Source: Aureobasidium sp. EXF-3400
Taxonomy: Eukaryota > Ascomycota > Dothideomycetes > Dothideales > Saccotheciaceae
Length of the DNA: 64,000 nt
Assembly (NCBI GenBank): GCA_024195585.1
Contig: SWBL01000220.1
Span: 23,271-87,270 of the forward strand
Direction of reading: 5' to 3'
Part shown: positions 1 through 12,424 of the stretch, piece by piece
How positions within the stretch are numbered: the first letter of the stretch is position 1
Layout of the letters: every line of letters starts with the position of its first letter
Notes under the pieces: model-generated
Seen by the model: the letters and a program-made list of their open reading frames with translations, nothing else
What the model was told of the DNA's origin: nothing
Databases searched by the model: none
Program-made: the position numbers and the translations under genes

Positions 1-2231
1 GGTGTAAGTACTGGAAGCAACGTCCGCGATGCCGCCTGTTTCGGAATTTGGTCCTTGTCACGGCGATACACCACCAAGGAATTGTTGTCCGCGGACATCT
101 CCCTCATTGATTGGGTCTTCTATGAAGATGCTAATGCTGCGTCTATCATCCAAATAGTTGCTGTTCAGCTTCTGCTTTCTGCTTGTCTGGATCCTTCCGG
201 CAACATCAGAAGAGGGTCGTCAGCTGCTCTACAAGAGCTTACCGGCAGGCATCCTGATCAAGTCAGCAATGGTATATCTCTTGTCCAAGTTGTCGATTAT
301 CATGCAGTTGGACTCCGACAGCGCGCCATGGTAGATGTGGCTCAAAATGCCGCAGACCTCGATCCCATGTATCGGAAAGCTCTGCTGACTGCGCTTGGAC
401 AGTGGAGAGGCCTCGGTTCTACTGATGTTTCTTCTCGTGAGGCTGCAGCGGAGTCTATTGGTCTACTATGTGCACCCCAAACCCCTCAGCATGTCACTAT
501 CACGCTTGTACACTTGCAGCGATGTCTCGATGCTTTCCCTGGTTCCGACATAGAACAGTGTCATGGATCTATGCTTGCGCTGTCGAAGATCATCGACAAC
601 AAGATCCTTCAACAGACCAAAAGTGATCAACCCGATCCGAGCAAGGAAGGCATATCATATCTGCTCGCATTGTGGGGTTTGTTCATCATCATAGACGTGG
701 GTCTCTTTCGAAGCCACACCGCGCGAGCCATACGTGCAGAGTTACCATCCGCTGTAGCAAGACTTATAGCTTCTCTGTCGGAGCTCTCTCTGTTACCCAC
801 AGCGAGTCATTGGGATCTGCCGCCACAGAAACTCAAGTTAAGCCAGATCGTGTCTGGTCTGATCTCTTCTTCAGAAAGTTCTACCTTACAAGTTTTGCCG
901 CGTCTAGTCAGAGCGCTCTCACTTTTGAGCCAGTCAGGTCTTACGACGACCCCAATCCTCGATCTCTCAGATTGTCTGACCAGAATCGCGCACGATTCAT
1001 CGGGTATGGTTTTGCAAGGTTCTGGGCGTGTTGTTGCTCTTGGAGCGGCGTTCCCGTGGTTGCAAGATATCTACAGTTGTGATCCGATCGCGGCTTGCAA
1101 TCTTCTCTCCAACATGATCCAGACAGCCCCATTGACCGAATGGCGGATCGTTGCTTTGCATGCCATGGAATTAATGATACAAGCAGGGGCCGTTGGCACT
1201 GATGTGCTGCCAGAGGTCCTCTTGGCGCTTGATGCAGGTCTCAACGATTACACTATCACTGAAAGGGGCGACGTTGGGTCGTTGGTACGAACAAAGGCTG
1301 TTCAGTGTGTTCAAGGTATGTGGGAAGCAGGCCAGCCACTGCTTGAACCTGCGTCAAAGCAACTTCTGCAAGGCAACATCATTCGCCTCGCTCCTGAGAA
1401 GATGGACAGGGTACGAATCCAAGCTGCAAGGTGCCTGGCACGCATCTCTGGGTTGGAAAGGTCAGTTGTTTGCTCTTGAATATTCCACTTACATCACCAG
1501 CTAACGATAGTATAGTGCTTCCGACATGGATGTGACGAGCTACCAATACTTCGCGAACTTGTTCTCGCCTCTCAATCATAATCCGCCTGCCTGGAAACGT
1601 GATGCGATCTTGAAAGGAAGTATATCATGTGCTGGCGTGGGCGCAGAGGGATTACTACGAGCCTCCCGCATGGCTCTGGTCGACACGATATCGCGTGGAA
1701 GTACTGACATGAGATCTGATTGCTTGTCCACGTTGACCAGCTTTTTGCGAGAGTTGATAGCCAAAGAAGCCGAGACTCAACCTTTATTGGAGCTCATTGC
1801 ATATTTGCTAGACACTCTTCCTTCCATCATCCCATCAGACAGCCCCTTCAAGTAAGTCCACTCAACAAGCCTCTGATCGATCACTCTAACCTGGAGTTAG
1901 CTGGCGAGTCCTGTTGTCTCTGGTCCAGAAAGCCCACTTCAAGTCGAATAATATCCCCAGGATACTGGCAGCCATCGAGGTTTACCAGGCGTTGGCTGAG
2001 ATATCGACTACTCGTGCCGATACTCTGAAGAAGCTTGCGAGCATGCTGAAAACAAACCCATACCCAACGGTAAAGCACACATAGCCATAGAACGAGACCG
2101 AAAGCTGACAACATCAGGTCCGAACTACAGTTGCCGAATGCTTGTTCCTTGCAACAGACGACCAAGCTTTGAGAGATGTTGACTGGAGCAAACCGTCGCG
2201 TGCATACAATCTGAAGGTTGATGTGCGGTAA
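1..2231 (+). CDS. TBCD: Tubulin-folding cofactor D (3' part, cut by window edge)
   Basis: This is a HEAT-repeat chaperone that, with the other cofactors, assembles and disassembles the alpha/beta-tubulin dimer in the cytoplasm (Cin1 in budding yeast, Alp1 in fission yeast). The frame is open from base 1, where the conserved segment GSNVRDAACFGIWSLSRRY is read, so the 5' part lies outside the window. I place the exons at 1-1459, 1515-1849, 1899-2069 and 2118-2231, separated by introns of about 50 nt; the first two junctions are approximate. The last exon reads VRTTVAECLFLATDDQALRD and then stops, which matches the family's C-terminal ending. The middle part carries the family's DYHAVGLRQRA-like region. 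It is followed after about 180 bp by a P450 gene on the same strand. Identification rests on recalled family motifs. No truncation other than the window edge is seen. Confidence 0.85.
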
Positions 2232-2408
2232 TGGTTCCGCATTACGGAATATGGCCGTTTTGTTATACCTGCTTCTTCTTTCCGCACACCCCACGGCGCT
2301 GTAGGCCGCTTGCGGGGTACGTATACTACCTGCATGGTAATAAGAGCTCTTAGCTGCCAGCAACATTTCACAATCACGTAGCTATCCTTACTTGTGCGAA
2401 TCGTCAAG

Positions 2409-4190
2409 ATGCTTTCTCTTCTGATAATGTTTGTTCAGACCCAGGCAATTGATCACCCCATCCGATCCATTGCCATCATACTTCTCTTGTTACCATTGTC
2501 ATATTTTGTGACCAACGAGTTTGCACGGAAGAAGGCGAGAATTCCAGGTTTCGATGGACCACCAGGAACACCAGTCTTTGGTAACATCCCAGACATAAAG
2601 TACAATGCCGCGGAGAAGGTCGTTTTATTCAGCATGCATGGCGTGTGCTCTCACTGACTAGTATGCAGTACCGAGAGTGGTCAAAAATATATGGCGATGT
2701 GTATCAGATTCAACTAGGAAACATTCCTGTCATCGTTTGCAACTCTGCAGAATCAGCCCGTGTTCTATTCGGACATTTTTCACAGGCCCTCAGCTCTAGG
2801 CCAGTCTTCTACACCTTCCACAAGGTATGGACTAGTCAAGATAATGAGTGCTGTTCGATTGGACTAATCGAAGCCTAGGTGTTATCCAACACAGCAGGAA
2901 CAACCATCGGAACGTCACCGTTCAGTGAGAGTCTCAAACGTCGTCGCAAAGGTGCTGCGTCCGCCCTGAACAAGCCTTCAGTCGCCAGTTATGTCGATCA
3001 TCTTGACGTAGAGACTCTGGCATTCGTCAAAGAAGGTCTGGAGTATGGAGCCGCTGGTACACAATCTGTTGACCCAATGCCCATGATCCAACGCCTGAGT
3101 CTGAGCTTAGCCCTGACGCTGAACTGGGGCACTCGAATGGGTAGTCGAGATGATCCTCTATTCCATGAGATCACAGAAGTTGAGGAAGAGATCTCCAAGG
3201 TATGCTGCATTCGTTACAGATTCCAACACGCACTCGTTGACCTCGCTTTAGTTCAGAAGTACCTCAGGAAACTTGCAAGACTATGTGCCATTCCTCCGTC
3301 TGAACCCGTTCAGTGTTGGCTCGAAGCGAGCCAAGGAGATGAGACAGCGCCGCGATGTGTACCTGACCAAACTGAACAAAGACCTGGACGATCGCATGGA
3401 GAAGGGAACACATAAGCCCTGCATTCAGGCCAACGTCATCCAGGACAAGGAAGCAAAACTCAATAAGGAGGAGCTTACGAGTATCAGCTTGACCATGCTC
3501 AGCGGAGGGCTCGATACAGTAACGACACTAGTGGCCTGGAGCATTGCGCTGCTCGGTCAACGACCAGACATTCAAGAGAAGGCTATATCGGAGATCCGAA
3601 AGATGTATGGCGAAGATGAAATACTTTGCGCACCAGAGGACGATATGAAGTGCGCATACGTGATGGCTTTGGTCAAAGAGTGCCTGAGGTACTTGAAAGC
3701 AGCATTGATGGCTGGCGATACGTAACTGACGACACACAGGTATTATACAGTGCTACGATTGGCTCTTCCTCGAGCGACGGTCAAGGACATTACATACGAA
3801 GGCAAGCTGATTCCGGCGGGGACGACGGTCTATTTGAATGCGTGGGCATGCAACATGGACCCAGCTGTTTGGAAGGATGCCGAAGTGTTCAGACCAGAAA
3901 GATGGATCGAGCAGCCAGATGCACCTCTTTTTACATATGGAGTTGGATACCGAATGTGTGCGGGAAGTCTGTTGGCGAACCGGGAGCTGTATCTCGTGTT
4001 CATGAGGATGCTGAGCAGCTTCGAGATCCAAAAGGGGACAGAGGTCGAAACACACCCGGTCAAGGGCAGTTCTGACCCGACGAGTCTGGTTTGTTTACCA
4101 CACCGCTACGAAGTCAAGTTCAGGCCACGAAATGAGGTCAAATTGAGAGAGCAGGTGGCAGCAAGGGAAAAGATTGTGGGCGAGTGTTGA
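2409..4190 (+). CDS. Cytochrome P450, CYP504-like (phenylacetate hydroxylase family)
   Basis: Haem-thiolate monooxygenase of the ER membrane. Five exons (2409-2618, 2669-2824, 2879-3199, 3252-3688, 3740-4190) join in frame to 524 aa. An N-terminal hydrophobic helix lies at about residues 20-38, followed by a proline-rich hinge (FDGPPGTPVFGN). The I-helix has the SGGLDTVTT segment, the K-helix ExxR is E372-C-L-R375 (the Arg codon is split by the last intron), PERW follows, and the haem loop is YGVGYRMCAG with the Cys ligand at 448. The segment TIGTSPFSESLKRRRKGA and the haem loop followed by SLLANRELY resemble fungal CYP504 enzymes, which 2-hydroxylate phenylacetate on the way to homogentisate. 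No other gene of that pathway is in the window, so the substrate is an inference. The first donor is GTCGTT, less usual than the other donors. Confidence 0.85.
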
Positions 4191-4466
4191 TGGGAGGGAG
4201 CGGCAGCAACAAGATATAAGTCCAATATGTATATTGTATTCTATCACAAACAAAATTGCACGCCAGAATCTGAAAGGTTTCGAGTATGATGGAGATTGGT
4301 CTATCAAGACAGACGTACGGAGTAGAAGTGAAGATGTACTGTATACCTATGCACAGACCATGTTGACGGTGTAGCGTTATCGCCGAAGAAGGACAAAGTC
4401 CAATCGCTTGTAATCGAGTACATCCAAGACCAAGGAAAGCAAGAACGAGCATCATGACACGCTGAG

Positions 4467-6932
4467 ATGGCATTTGGCGGCCACGATTATCTGGGCAAGC
4501 GCGACGATGACCTCGGCCGTCGACCTGGCTCACAGCCATGGTCCTGGGCCACGATGCTGCGCATGCGCCGGCGCCGCCTGGCCTTCGGTCTGCTCGGAGC
4601 CTTTCTGATATGGCTGTTCATCCACAACATTCCTACTGATCTGGGTAGCGTCGATGAACGTATGGGCCATTCGCTCCGTCCTGGACATAAGGTTAATGGC
4701 GTCGACTTTGGTTACAGGCCGCCGACTCGTCCTGCTGCTCAACAAGCTGCCCGTCCGAACACTCTTTCCAAAGAGCCCATCGGTCCTCCCCCGAAGTCGC
4801 AACCCGTCGCTCAACAGGATCACTACTATGCCGGTCCCGTCAAGTTCTACAAGTTGGCAAAGACCATCCAGGCCATTGCTCGAACCATGGGGCACAGAAA
4901 AGATAATAGGAACGTCTTATACGCTGCTTCCAACCTCAGAAGCGCTGCAAATCTGCTGCCCATGGCCTGCGAAATGGCCCGCATAGACAAGAATTTTGTA
5001 CACTTTACTCTGATGGGCCGGGACGCCATTCCTCTGGAGGACGTGCTCGAGATAAATGGCATTGATCGCACCCAATGTGATGTAATCTTCCACGATGCTC
5101 GCTGCGATTACTCAGAGTATAGTACCGACGCTCGCGCAGAAGCCTCTGTAGTTGGCGCTCTTGGCCACATTCATATGTATATGCACCCGCAAGCCGTCAT
5201 CACCGATGACTCCACCGTCGAAGATGCCTTCTTCATTAGAGGTCTGCGTTCGAAACTCGGTGTATTAGCCACACCGCTCATTGAGATTCCAAAGGGAAAG
5301 TACGAGGACTTCTTATGGATGACCCGCCTCGATACTGGCGGCTTGACCTCATGGCACAAGCCTAGCGTAAATATTCTCATCCACGCTCAGCCTCGATCGT
5401 CAGGTTCGCTCTTGCGTCTTTTGCATTCGATCAAGACTGCCGACTACAGCGGCCTCTCTCATCCCGAAATCACCATCGATCTTCCACCCGATGTCGAGCC
5501 GTTTGCACGCGACTACTTACGAGATTTCGAATGGCCTCCACACCAAGATCCTACTGGCCCACGCCAACGCAAAGTCAAGGTTCACCATCGCATTTCTACT
5601 GCAAAAACCACGACCGAAAACAATGCTCTTCGCTTCCTAGAATCCTTTTATCCTGTCGATCCTGACCACTCTCATGTCTTGTTGCTCTCAACGCAGACCG
5701 AGCTGTCGCCTCTATACTACCAATATCTCATGTACCACGTCCTGCAACACCGTTATGCAGCATACGGATCAGATGATGGCGATAATCTCTTCGGAGTGGT
5801 GCTTGCAACTCCCGATGCCTATCTCAATGGTACCGGTCCCTTTGTTCCACTGACCATGTCTGATACCGAGAGGAAACCAAAGACGCCCGAAGACTTGACC
5901 GTACCGTTCTTATGGCAAGCTCCCAACGCCGATGCAGCTCTCATCTTCGGCGACATCTGGGCCGAAGTACACGACTATCTCAAAAACCGTCTTCGTGCGG
6001 CTCATGATACATCTTCGGTACATCAAGCGCCCACAAAACGTGCTAAACTCGTCTCGGAGACTCAACCCGGATGGCTTGAATATATGCTGGAGCTGATGCG
6101 TGCAAGAGGATGGAGAAACCACTATCCTGCTCAACTTGATGCAGGAACATGGGCTACTGTACACCGTGACCTCTTCCAAAAGCCAGAAGAGTACATGAAC
6201 AAACGCGCAAAAACCGATGAGTCGCCAAAGGGAACGGAAAAAGAGACGCGACCTGACGCAGAAGAACCTTTCCTTCGCGCAGAATCAGCCGCAGATCGGA
6301 TACACCGACAAGAGAAATATCTCGAACAGAAAGAGCACGATTTGCTACACCACTCTCAGCCTTTGCATGCTCTACTGCCCTACGAGACTGAGCTCACTGA
6401 GATCGCACTTTTGCCCGCACTAGATTATACTGGACAAAAGATTGAACGCGAAAGTTTTGCGAACCAGGCAACAGAGTACCGTCCAGCGCTGAGAGCACAA
6501 GTCGGTGGTTGCAATACTGCTGAAGCTTCCAATGATCGCAAATACGACTTGGGCAAGACAAGTGATCTGTTCTGCTTTATCGGTCAACAGGATCTGCTGG
6601 AGGAGGAAGACGCAGGCAAGAAGACTGCCAAAGCTATCCTCGGGGACGGAGTGTCTTCTGAGCCGGCATCGCAGGCTGCGACGGACGCTACTGAGGGTGC
6701 GACTTCAGTTGAGGATGCAGCCGCAGGAAAAGAGGGAGTTCTTGACTCGGGAGCGAAACAGAAGTTGGCGCATATGAAGGTCGAGCCGCTTGAAATCAAG
6801 CAAGTGAACCAAGAAGAGCCAGAGAAGGAACAAAGGGCGCCTGTCGACAAGCCCTCTTCCAAACATGGAGGAGGCACATTGAAGGCGGTCGTCGAGGACC
6901 TGGGACCTCCGAAAGCAAAGGATGGGCCATGA
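4467..6932 (+). CDS. Type II membrane glycosyltransferase-like protein (fungal, probably Golgi)
   Basis: A single uninterrupted ORF of 821 aa. A short cytosolic N-terminus rich in Arg (MLRMRRRRLAFG) precedes one hydrophobic helix at about residues 34-52, the layout of Golgi type II enzymes. A Pro/Gln-rich stem follows, then a region of about 430 residues that I take as the catalytic domain. It includes YAASNLRSAANLLPMACEMA, a DDSTVEDAFF segment with acidic residues of the kind used in nucleotide-sugar binding, and FLWQAPNADAALIFGDIWAE. The last 200 residues or so are highly charged and of low complexity (Glu/Lys/Ala). I recall this family being annotated as glycosyltransferase 2-like in filamentous fungi, but no donor or acceptor can be read from the sequence. 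It is convergent with MCM6. The ATG chosen is the first of the frame and directly precedes the basic anchor. Confidence 0.6.
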   Translation: MAFGGHDYLGKRDDDLGRRPGSQPWSWATMLRMRRRRLAFGLLGAFLIWLFIHNIPTDLGSVDERMGHSLRPGHKVNGVDFGYRPPTRPAAQQAARPNTLSKEPIGPPPKSQPVAQQDHYYAGPVKFYKLAKTIQAIARTMGHRKDNRNVLYAASNLRSAANLLPMACEMARIDKNFVHFTLMGRDAIPLEDVLEINGIDRTQCDVIFHDARCDYSEYSTDARAEASVVGALGHIHMYMHPQAVITDDSTVEDAFFIRGLRSKLGVLATPLIEIPKGKYEDFLWMTRLDTGGLTSWHKPSVNILIHAQPRSSGSLLRLLHSIKTADYSGLSHPEITIDLPPDVEPFARDYLRDFEWPPHQDPTGPRQRKVKVHHRISTAKTTTENNALRFLESFYPVDPDHSHVLLLSTQTELSPLYYQYLMYHVLQHRYAAYGSDDGDNLFGVVLATPDAYLNGTGPFVPLTMSDTERKPKTPEDLTVPFLWQAPNADAALIFGDIWAEVHDYLKNRLRAAHDTSSVHQAPTKRAKLVSETQPGWLEYMLELMRARGWRNHYPAQLDAGTWATVHRDLFQKPEEYMNKRAKTDESPKGTEKETRPDAEEPFLRAESAADRIHRQEKYLEQKEHDLLHHSQPLHALLPYETELTEIALLPALDYTGQKIERESFANQATEYRPALRAQVGGCNTAEASNDRKYDLGKTSDLFCFIGQQDLLEEEDAGKKTAKAILGDGVSSEPASQAATDATEGATSVEDAAAGKEGVLDSGAKQKLAHMKVEPLEIKQVNQEEPEKEQRAPVDKPSSKHGGGTLKAVVEDLGPPKAKDGP

Positions 6933-7328
6933 TGATACGTGTACGAAATATGTATGTTACAGAGAAATGAAATGTGATATCTATACAGCAAGTGACTTTT
7001 CGTGCCTGCAAAGCAACTTTCCCCAGCTAGGCATAACGTCATGCTACTGTATACACACTATTGTCCTCCTTCAATATCTTCACATCAGGATGGAAATATG
7101 TTTGCTCGTTGGATGACCCTGTTAGACATTGAGCATAGTGTGTATATAGCGAGCTCACACTACGACAAGCTACGACAATGCTACACCAGAGGTACGAAAA
7201 AGAAATGACTGAAATTCGCGTGGTATATCCTTGCCAGAACGCCATTCCATACCAACACCCCTTCCCACTGGTGCACCATAAACCTTCAAACACCGATCGA
7301 AAAACAGGACCCATAATCAAACGCCCAC
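6933..7328. other. Convergent intergenic region (glycosyltransferase / MCM6 3' ends)
   Basis: This 396-bp stretch lies between two stop codons facing each other. It should hold the 3' untranslated regions and polyadenylation sites of both genes. It is AT-richer than the coding flanks. I see no gene or structural repeat in it. Confidence 0.6.
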
Positions 7329-10232
7329 TCAGACTCGAACACCATCCTCGAGATCGCAATTAGGATGTATAATGTACATAACCTTCTCATTCTGCGCTGA
7401 ACTCATGCCAGACTCGTCTGCAGTGACATCGCCTCGGATACGCAAGAGGATATTGTCCTGTTCTTATAGTCAGCAACTTGTACTTGGGGTTAGAACACAA
7501 TCGATTGAACGTACCTTGACCATTCTCTTCAGAACCTTCCTTGTCTTGTCTTGCAAGGCAGCATGTGCCTCGGTAGTCTCCAACTCGTGCTCCTTAGACT
7601 CAAGGTACCAGGTCACAAGATCTTCCTCTTCAACGCCATCTTCCTCTCGCTCACGGTCCGAGACGATTCTGTTGACTAGACTATGCACAATATCGCTATA
7701 TTCTTGGGCTGTGATGACGGTCTTTTGTCTCGGAGGAGGCGGCGCATCATCGCCCATGATTGCATCCAGCTCATCGTCCTGCTCGGCAGCTGTTATGACA
7801 TCTCCTAGGAGTTGATCGGAGTGTTCATCGTCGATATCAATATCATCTTTCTCGACACTGATGATACTTTGCCTCAGAAGCTGGAAGGCCTCGTTCACAA
7901 AGTCAGGGCTAATCTCGTCGACACAGTTTGCCTTTGCAATGGCTTCACTCAGGCGAATCATACTTTCAAGTTGTCTGACCGTGATTCTGTAAGAGTTCTT
8001 GCCAACTCCACCCTGTGAGTCGTCGGCACGCAACTCCTTGTATCTTTCGACCAGAGTGGTTTTGGCTTCGTCGGTAAAGACTGGCTGGAACAGACGTGCA
8101 AAGCGGATGTAGCGCTGAAGTGTTTCCGTGCTGAACTCTGGTGTGACGGCATTGTCGCGCAAGCGGTGGACATCAACAATGTGTTGCGCCAGTTTTGCGT
8201 CGACGGCTGGATTGCATTCGTCCAGGACGACAAAGAAGAGATCGAAACGAGACATGATAGGAGCACTCATGTTGATGTTGGCTCGAAGTGTAGTCTTGCG
8301 GTTGTAACGGCCACCCACAGGGTTGGCAGCAGCAAGAATAGAGGTACGGGCGTTCAAAGTGGCCTGGATGCCAGCTTTGGCGATGGAAATAGTTTGCTGT
8401 TCCATAGCCTCGTGAATAGCGACCTGGTCCGAGATATCCATCTTGTCAAACTCGTCAATGGCGCAAATGCCATTGTCAGCAAGCATCAGAGCACCAGCTT
8501 CAATAGTAAACTCGCCGGTTTCTTCGTCTTTGACGACAGCAGCGGTCAAACCGGCGGCAGAAGAGGCTTTGCCAGAAGTGTAAACAGCACGAGGGATGAA
8601 GGAGCAGATGTACTTGAGGAACTGCGACTTGCTGGTACTGGGATCACCAACAATGCAAATGTTGATGTCTCCACGAAGTGCCATTCCTTCAGGCGTGGAC
8701 TTGCTCACACCACCCATCAATTGCAAAAGCAGTCCCTTTTTGACGACAGTGTGACCATAGATCATGGGAGCAATGGAATCTACTAAGCGCATGAAGATGT
8801 TGTCACTGTGGACCATGGTCTTCAGCTCGTTGATCTCATTGGGACTGAGCGAGGCCAGGTACTCGGACTGAGCATCTTCACCAATTTTATCCATATCGGC
8901 ATTCTTTGCCTGGTTGAGCGAGCTCATGATGTTTGTAGCTTGACCTCTGAGTTGTTGGGTGGAGGCCTGACCAGCGGTGGAAGCGTCAGGAGTGACCATG
9001 TTGGCCAGGAAAGCCAAGCGGTAGGTCAGTTCGCGTACACCAAGGGCTTTCAGACCGCCCACACCGGTGCCACCAGCTTCGCCACCTCTGGCAGTGGAGC
9101 TGGTGTCGCGAGTGGCTTGCGGGCGCTGGCCGGGCACTCTGAATTGACTAACATCGGGGACAACGATGAGAGTACCTGTGAAGATGGACTTCTCGCCGGC
9201 CTTTGCACGGTCGACCATCTCGCCGCGCAGGATGACATCCATGGTTCTGGGCATGCTGCCAGTGGGGATTTCTGAACTGTTCTCTTGGATGCGGAGCTTC
9301 TGCCAATCGACAAAGGTGCTCTGGCGAATGTCCAGACGCCATGATTGACGATTACCGCAGGTCAAGTTGGGACATTGTGTAGGTTCCGAGTAGCGGAAGA
9401 TCTGCTCAACATTGGGGACAAGTGTGTTGCAGACGTCGCAAACAAAAGTGGCTAGCGAGAGTTCGGGACGCACTTCGGATGTGCGTGTGACAGTGCCCGA
9501 GATGGACAGGAGGGAACCAATCTGGCTGGTTCGCAATTGCCGAACTCGTGAGACCAGGGGGAGGTTGTAGAATGCAAGGGTAAAGACTTTGTCGGTTTGC
9601 TGATTGGATGTCTTGTGGGTGGTTGAATCGTCGTGGCTGTCGACCGAAGCATCCTCAGTGGTTGGGGCCGAAGAGCCTGGCTGGCGATGCTGACGGAAGT
9701 AGCGAGGAGCGTGGGTAGCGATTGCATTGTGCAGGGCACGGATCATGTAAGGGTGGTAACGGTAGAAGTCTTGCTGGATGGCTTGGGCGAGTACGGGTTT
9801 GGCACCATCGAGATGCCTGTAGTCGACGTACAGGGTGGAGAGCGAGTAGCGGGCCAGGCCTTTGATCTGCTCAATGTAGTATCTGTCGGTGGTGGCAGCG
9901 CTGGAAGCTGGAGCCAAGGCAGACGAGATGGGCTCTTCTGTGAAGGTGTTGAGGAAGTGTTCGAACTCCTGAGCCAGTCTTTCGGCCGTCGTGTCCATGA
10001 CGTGCTCAACCTCAGGGCGTGGACCAGCGGTAGATGGGCCTCTACGGCTGCCTCGTACGCCGACGACTTCATCATCTCGATAAGCAAAAGCGTCGCTACC
10101 CAGACCTGGGGTGCTCACAGATGGCGGGCCTCGAGGACGGGAGCCATCTCTTTGTGTGGATCGAGCTGTCGGAGTGCGTGAATCATTGTGATCGTTGTCG
10201 GAACGGATCACGGCGTCGAGAAGAGACGACAT
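7329..10232 (-). CDS. MCM6: DNA replication licensing factor MCM6
   Basis: One of the six subunits of the MCM2-7 replicative helicase, loaded at origins in G1. Exon 1 runs 10232-7515 and exon 2 7457-7329 around a 57-nt intron (7458-7514), giving 948 aa. The start is the ATG of MSSLLDAVIRSD; the open frame continues upstream, but that part lies in the shared promoter. Visible features are the zinc-binding Cys set at about 265, 268, 287 and 292, the Walker A segment GDPSTSKSQ at 529-537, Walker B AIDEFDKM (DEFD 593-596) and the arginine finger SRFD at 661-664. The assignment to MCM6 rather than another MCM rests on FYNLPLVSRVRQLRTSQIG and the following SGTVTRTSEVRPEL, typical of this paralogue. 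It is divergent from IDI1 across 289 bp containing MCB-like elements. Confidence 0.95.
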
Positions 10233-10521
10233 GGTATGGGTATATGAGGACAGGCGCAATTGGGGGGTTGTGCTTGCCAAACAGAAAGCCGACAAAACAA
10301 CATCGGCCAAGCCTGAGACAACGCGGAGTGGACGCGCGCGATTCAATCTCGGCCCAATTGAGACCACCTTGGCGTGGGACGGGATTGGAGATTGCCATGG
10401 GTCGAGGCTCTCAGGGTCGCCCAAATTCCACCCGGTCCACCGCTTTGTTTTCTCCCCTTGCCTCTGTCCCAGTCTTGACAAATCCGACCACTTCGAAACC
10501 TCTCAATCCGCCGTCGCCAAC
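10233..10521. promoter_or_regulatory. Bidirectional promoter MCM6 / IDI1 with two ACGCG cores
   Basis: 289 bp separate the two start codons. Two ACGCG cores of the kind bound by MBF/E2F-like G1-S factors occur at 10321-10325 and 10332-10336, eleven bases apart and about 90-105 bp upstream of the MCM6 ATG. G1/S control of MCM genes by such sites is established in yeasts; its operation here is inferred. Confidence 0.45.
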
Positions 10522-11428
<907 letters not shown>

Positions 11429-11740
11429 CTTTCTCTGCTCCATTTATGAGTTGCATAGATTTTCTTTAATCCTTTTTAATTACCCATGCGACAGCCCAAG
11501 GCGTTGGGGTGGCATTGGAAAAGTCATAGCGTTTGAAAGAGATACCCTATCATTATCACATGCAGAAGTCCCTTTTTTCTTGAAACAAAATTCTCACCGA
11601 ATTCAATTTGATCAAAGTCAGGAAGGAAGGAACGACACCTGACAGGCAGCACTCGGCATGGCGCGTTCTTACCGTTTCCCACTATCCTCCCAACGATATA
11701 ATTCGAATTGAACATTCTGCAGCCAGACTGTTACAGCGCC
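11429..11740. other. Intergenic region after IDI1
   Basis: 312 bp between the IDI1 stop and the next possible ATG. It should contain the IDI1 3' untranslated region and a promoter for the following ORF. I see no gene in it. Confidence 0.5.
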
Positions 11741-12424
11741 ATGTTCTCGCCGTTACCCAAGAAGAAGGTTCTGGCGACTTACTCGAAGAAAGCACGAATT
11801 CATCACCGCTCAATTGTCACCTCACCGAACTCGGATGACCGACAGCAACGCAAGAGACTCGTTACATTGACGTCCCCTATTCGTAACGACAGTCTTCCTA
11901 CTAGTCCAAGCTCAATTGCCTTTTCCCTCTCTGGACAGGTCGACCACGAAGACGACGAGGTCTCACAAGCCCAGAGGAGTATTACCCGACAGAATGTCCA
12001 AGGACGCCCAGAGTCCTCCCCGGCCCACGAGCTCGCGTTCGTAAGATCACCGGATCGACCCGCGAGTCCTGTGAGCTCTTCTGAGCACGACTCTATCTCG
12101 GATGATGAACTGATGCCTGTCGGTCGTGGCAACAAGAGGCGTACACGGAGGACCAAGAAGCCTCAACCACTGAGCAAGCTGAGGAAATCATTGAACACAC
12201 GGCCCAAGAAGCTTCAACTCATTGTCAAACGACCAACATCTGTCCTCTCAGCAGGAACGCTGCAGGACATCGAGAGAGGTGCCGATGGGTTCGATGCGAT
12301 GAATCTTGTCGTTCTGACAGTACCAAAGTCAAGAAACAGAAAACGCAAGGTTGCCAAGTCAATCGTGAAGTTGGACATACTCAGAGGCCCGCATCCACCC
12401 GTCGACTTTGAGAACTCGGACTGA
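11741..12424 (+). CDS. Unrecognised basic, Ser/Pro-rich protein
   Basis: An ORF of 227 aa from an ATG followed by FSPLPKKKVLATYSKKARIH. It is rich in Lys/Arg, Ser and Pro, contains an acidic patch (SSSEHDSISDDE) and basic clusters (GNKRRTRRTKKP and SRNRKRKV) that could serve in nuclear import. No enzymatic motif is seen. The N-terminal KKKVLATYSKK faintly recalls the start of some fungal chromatin/cohesion proteins, but this is too weak to name it. The same frame continues beyond the TGA (12422-12424) for another 169 codons with only one further stop, so this may be the 5' part of a longer, mutated gene. It could equally be a species-specific protein with a genuine stop. Confidence 0.45.
   Translation: MFSPLPKKKVLATYSKKARIHHRSIVTSPNSDDRQQRKRLVTLTSPIRNDSLPTSPSSIAFSLSGQVDHEDDEVSQAQRSITRQNVQGRPESSPAHELAFVRSPDRPASPVSSSEHDSISDDELMPVGRGNKRRTRRTKKPQPLSKLRKSLNTRPKKLQLIVKRPTSVLSAGTLQDIERGADGFDAMNLVVLTVPKSRNRKRKVAKSIVKLDILRGPHPPVDFENSD

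Noticed and set aside
2409..6932. P450 plus glycosyltransferase as a secondary-metabolite cluster
   Set aside because: No backbone enzyme (polyketide, nonribosomal peptide or terpene synthase) or cluster regulator is near; flanking genes are housekeeping.
8166..9275. Long plus-strand frames opposite MCM6
   Set aside because: They are antisense to the conserved AAA+ and OB regions of MCM6 and carry no recognisable motif.
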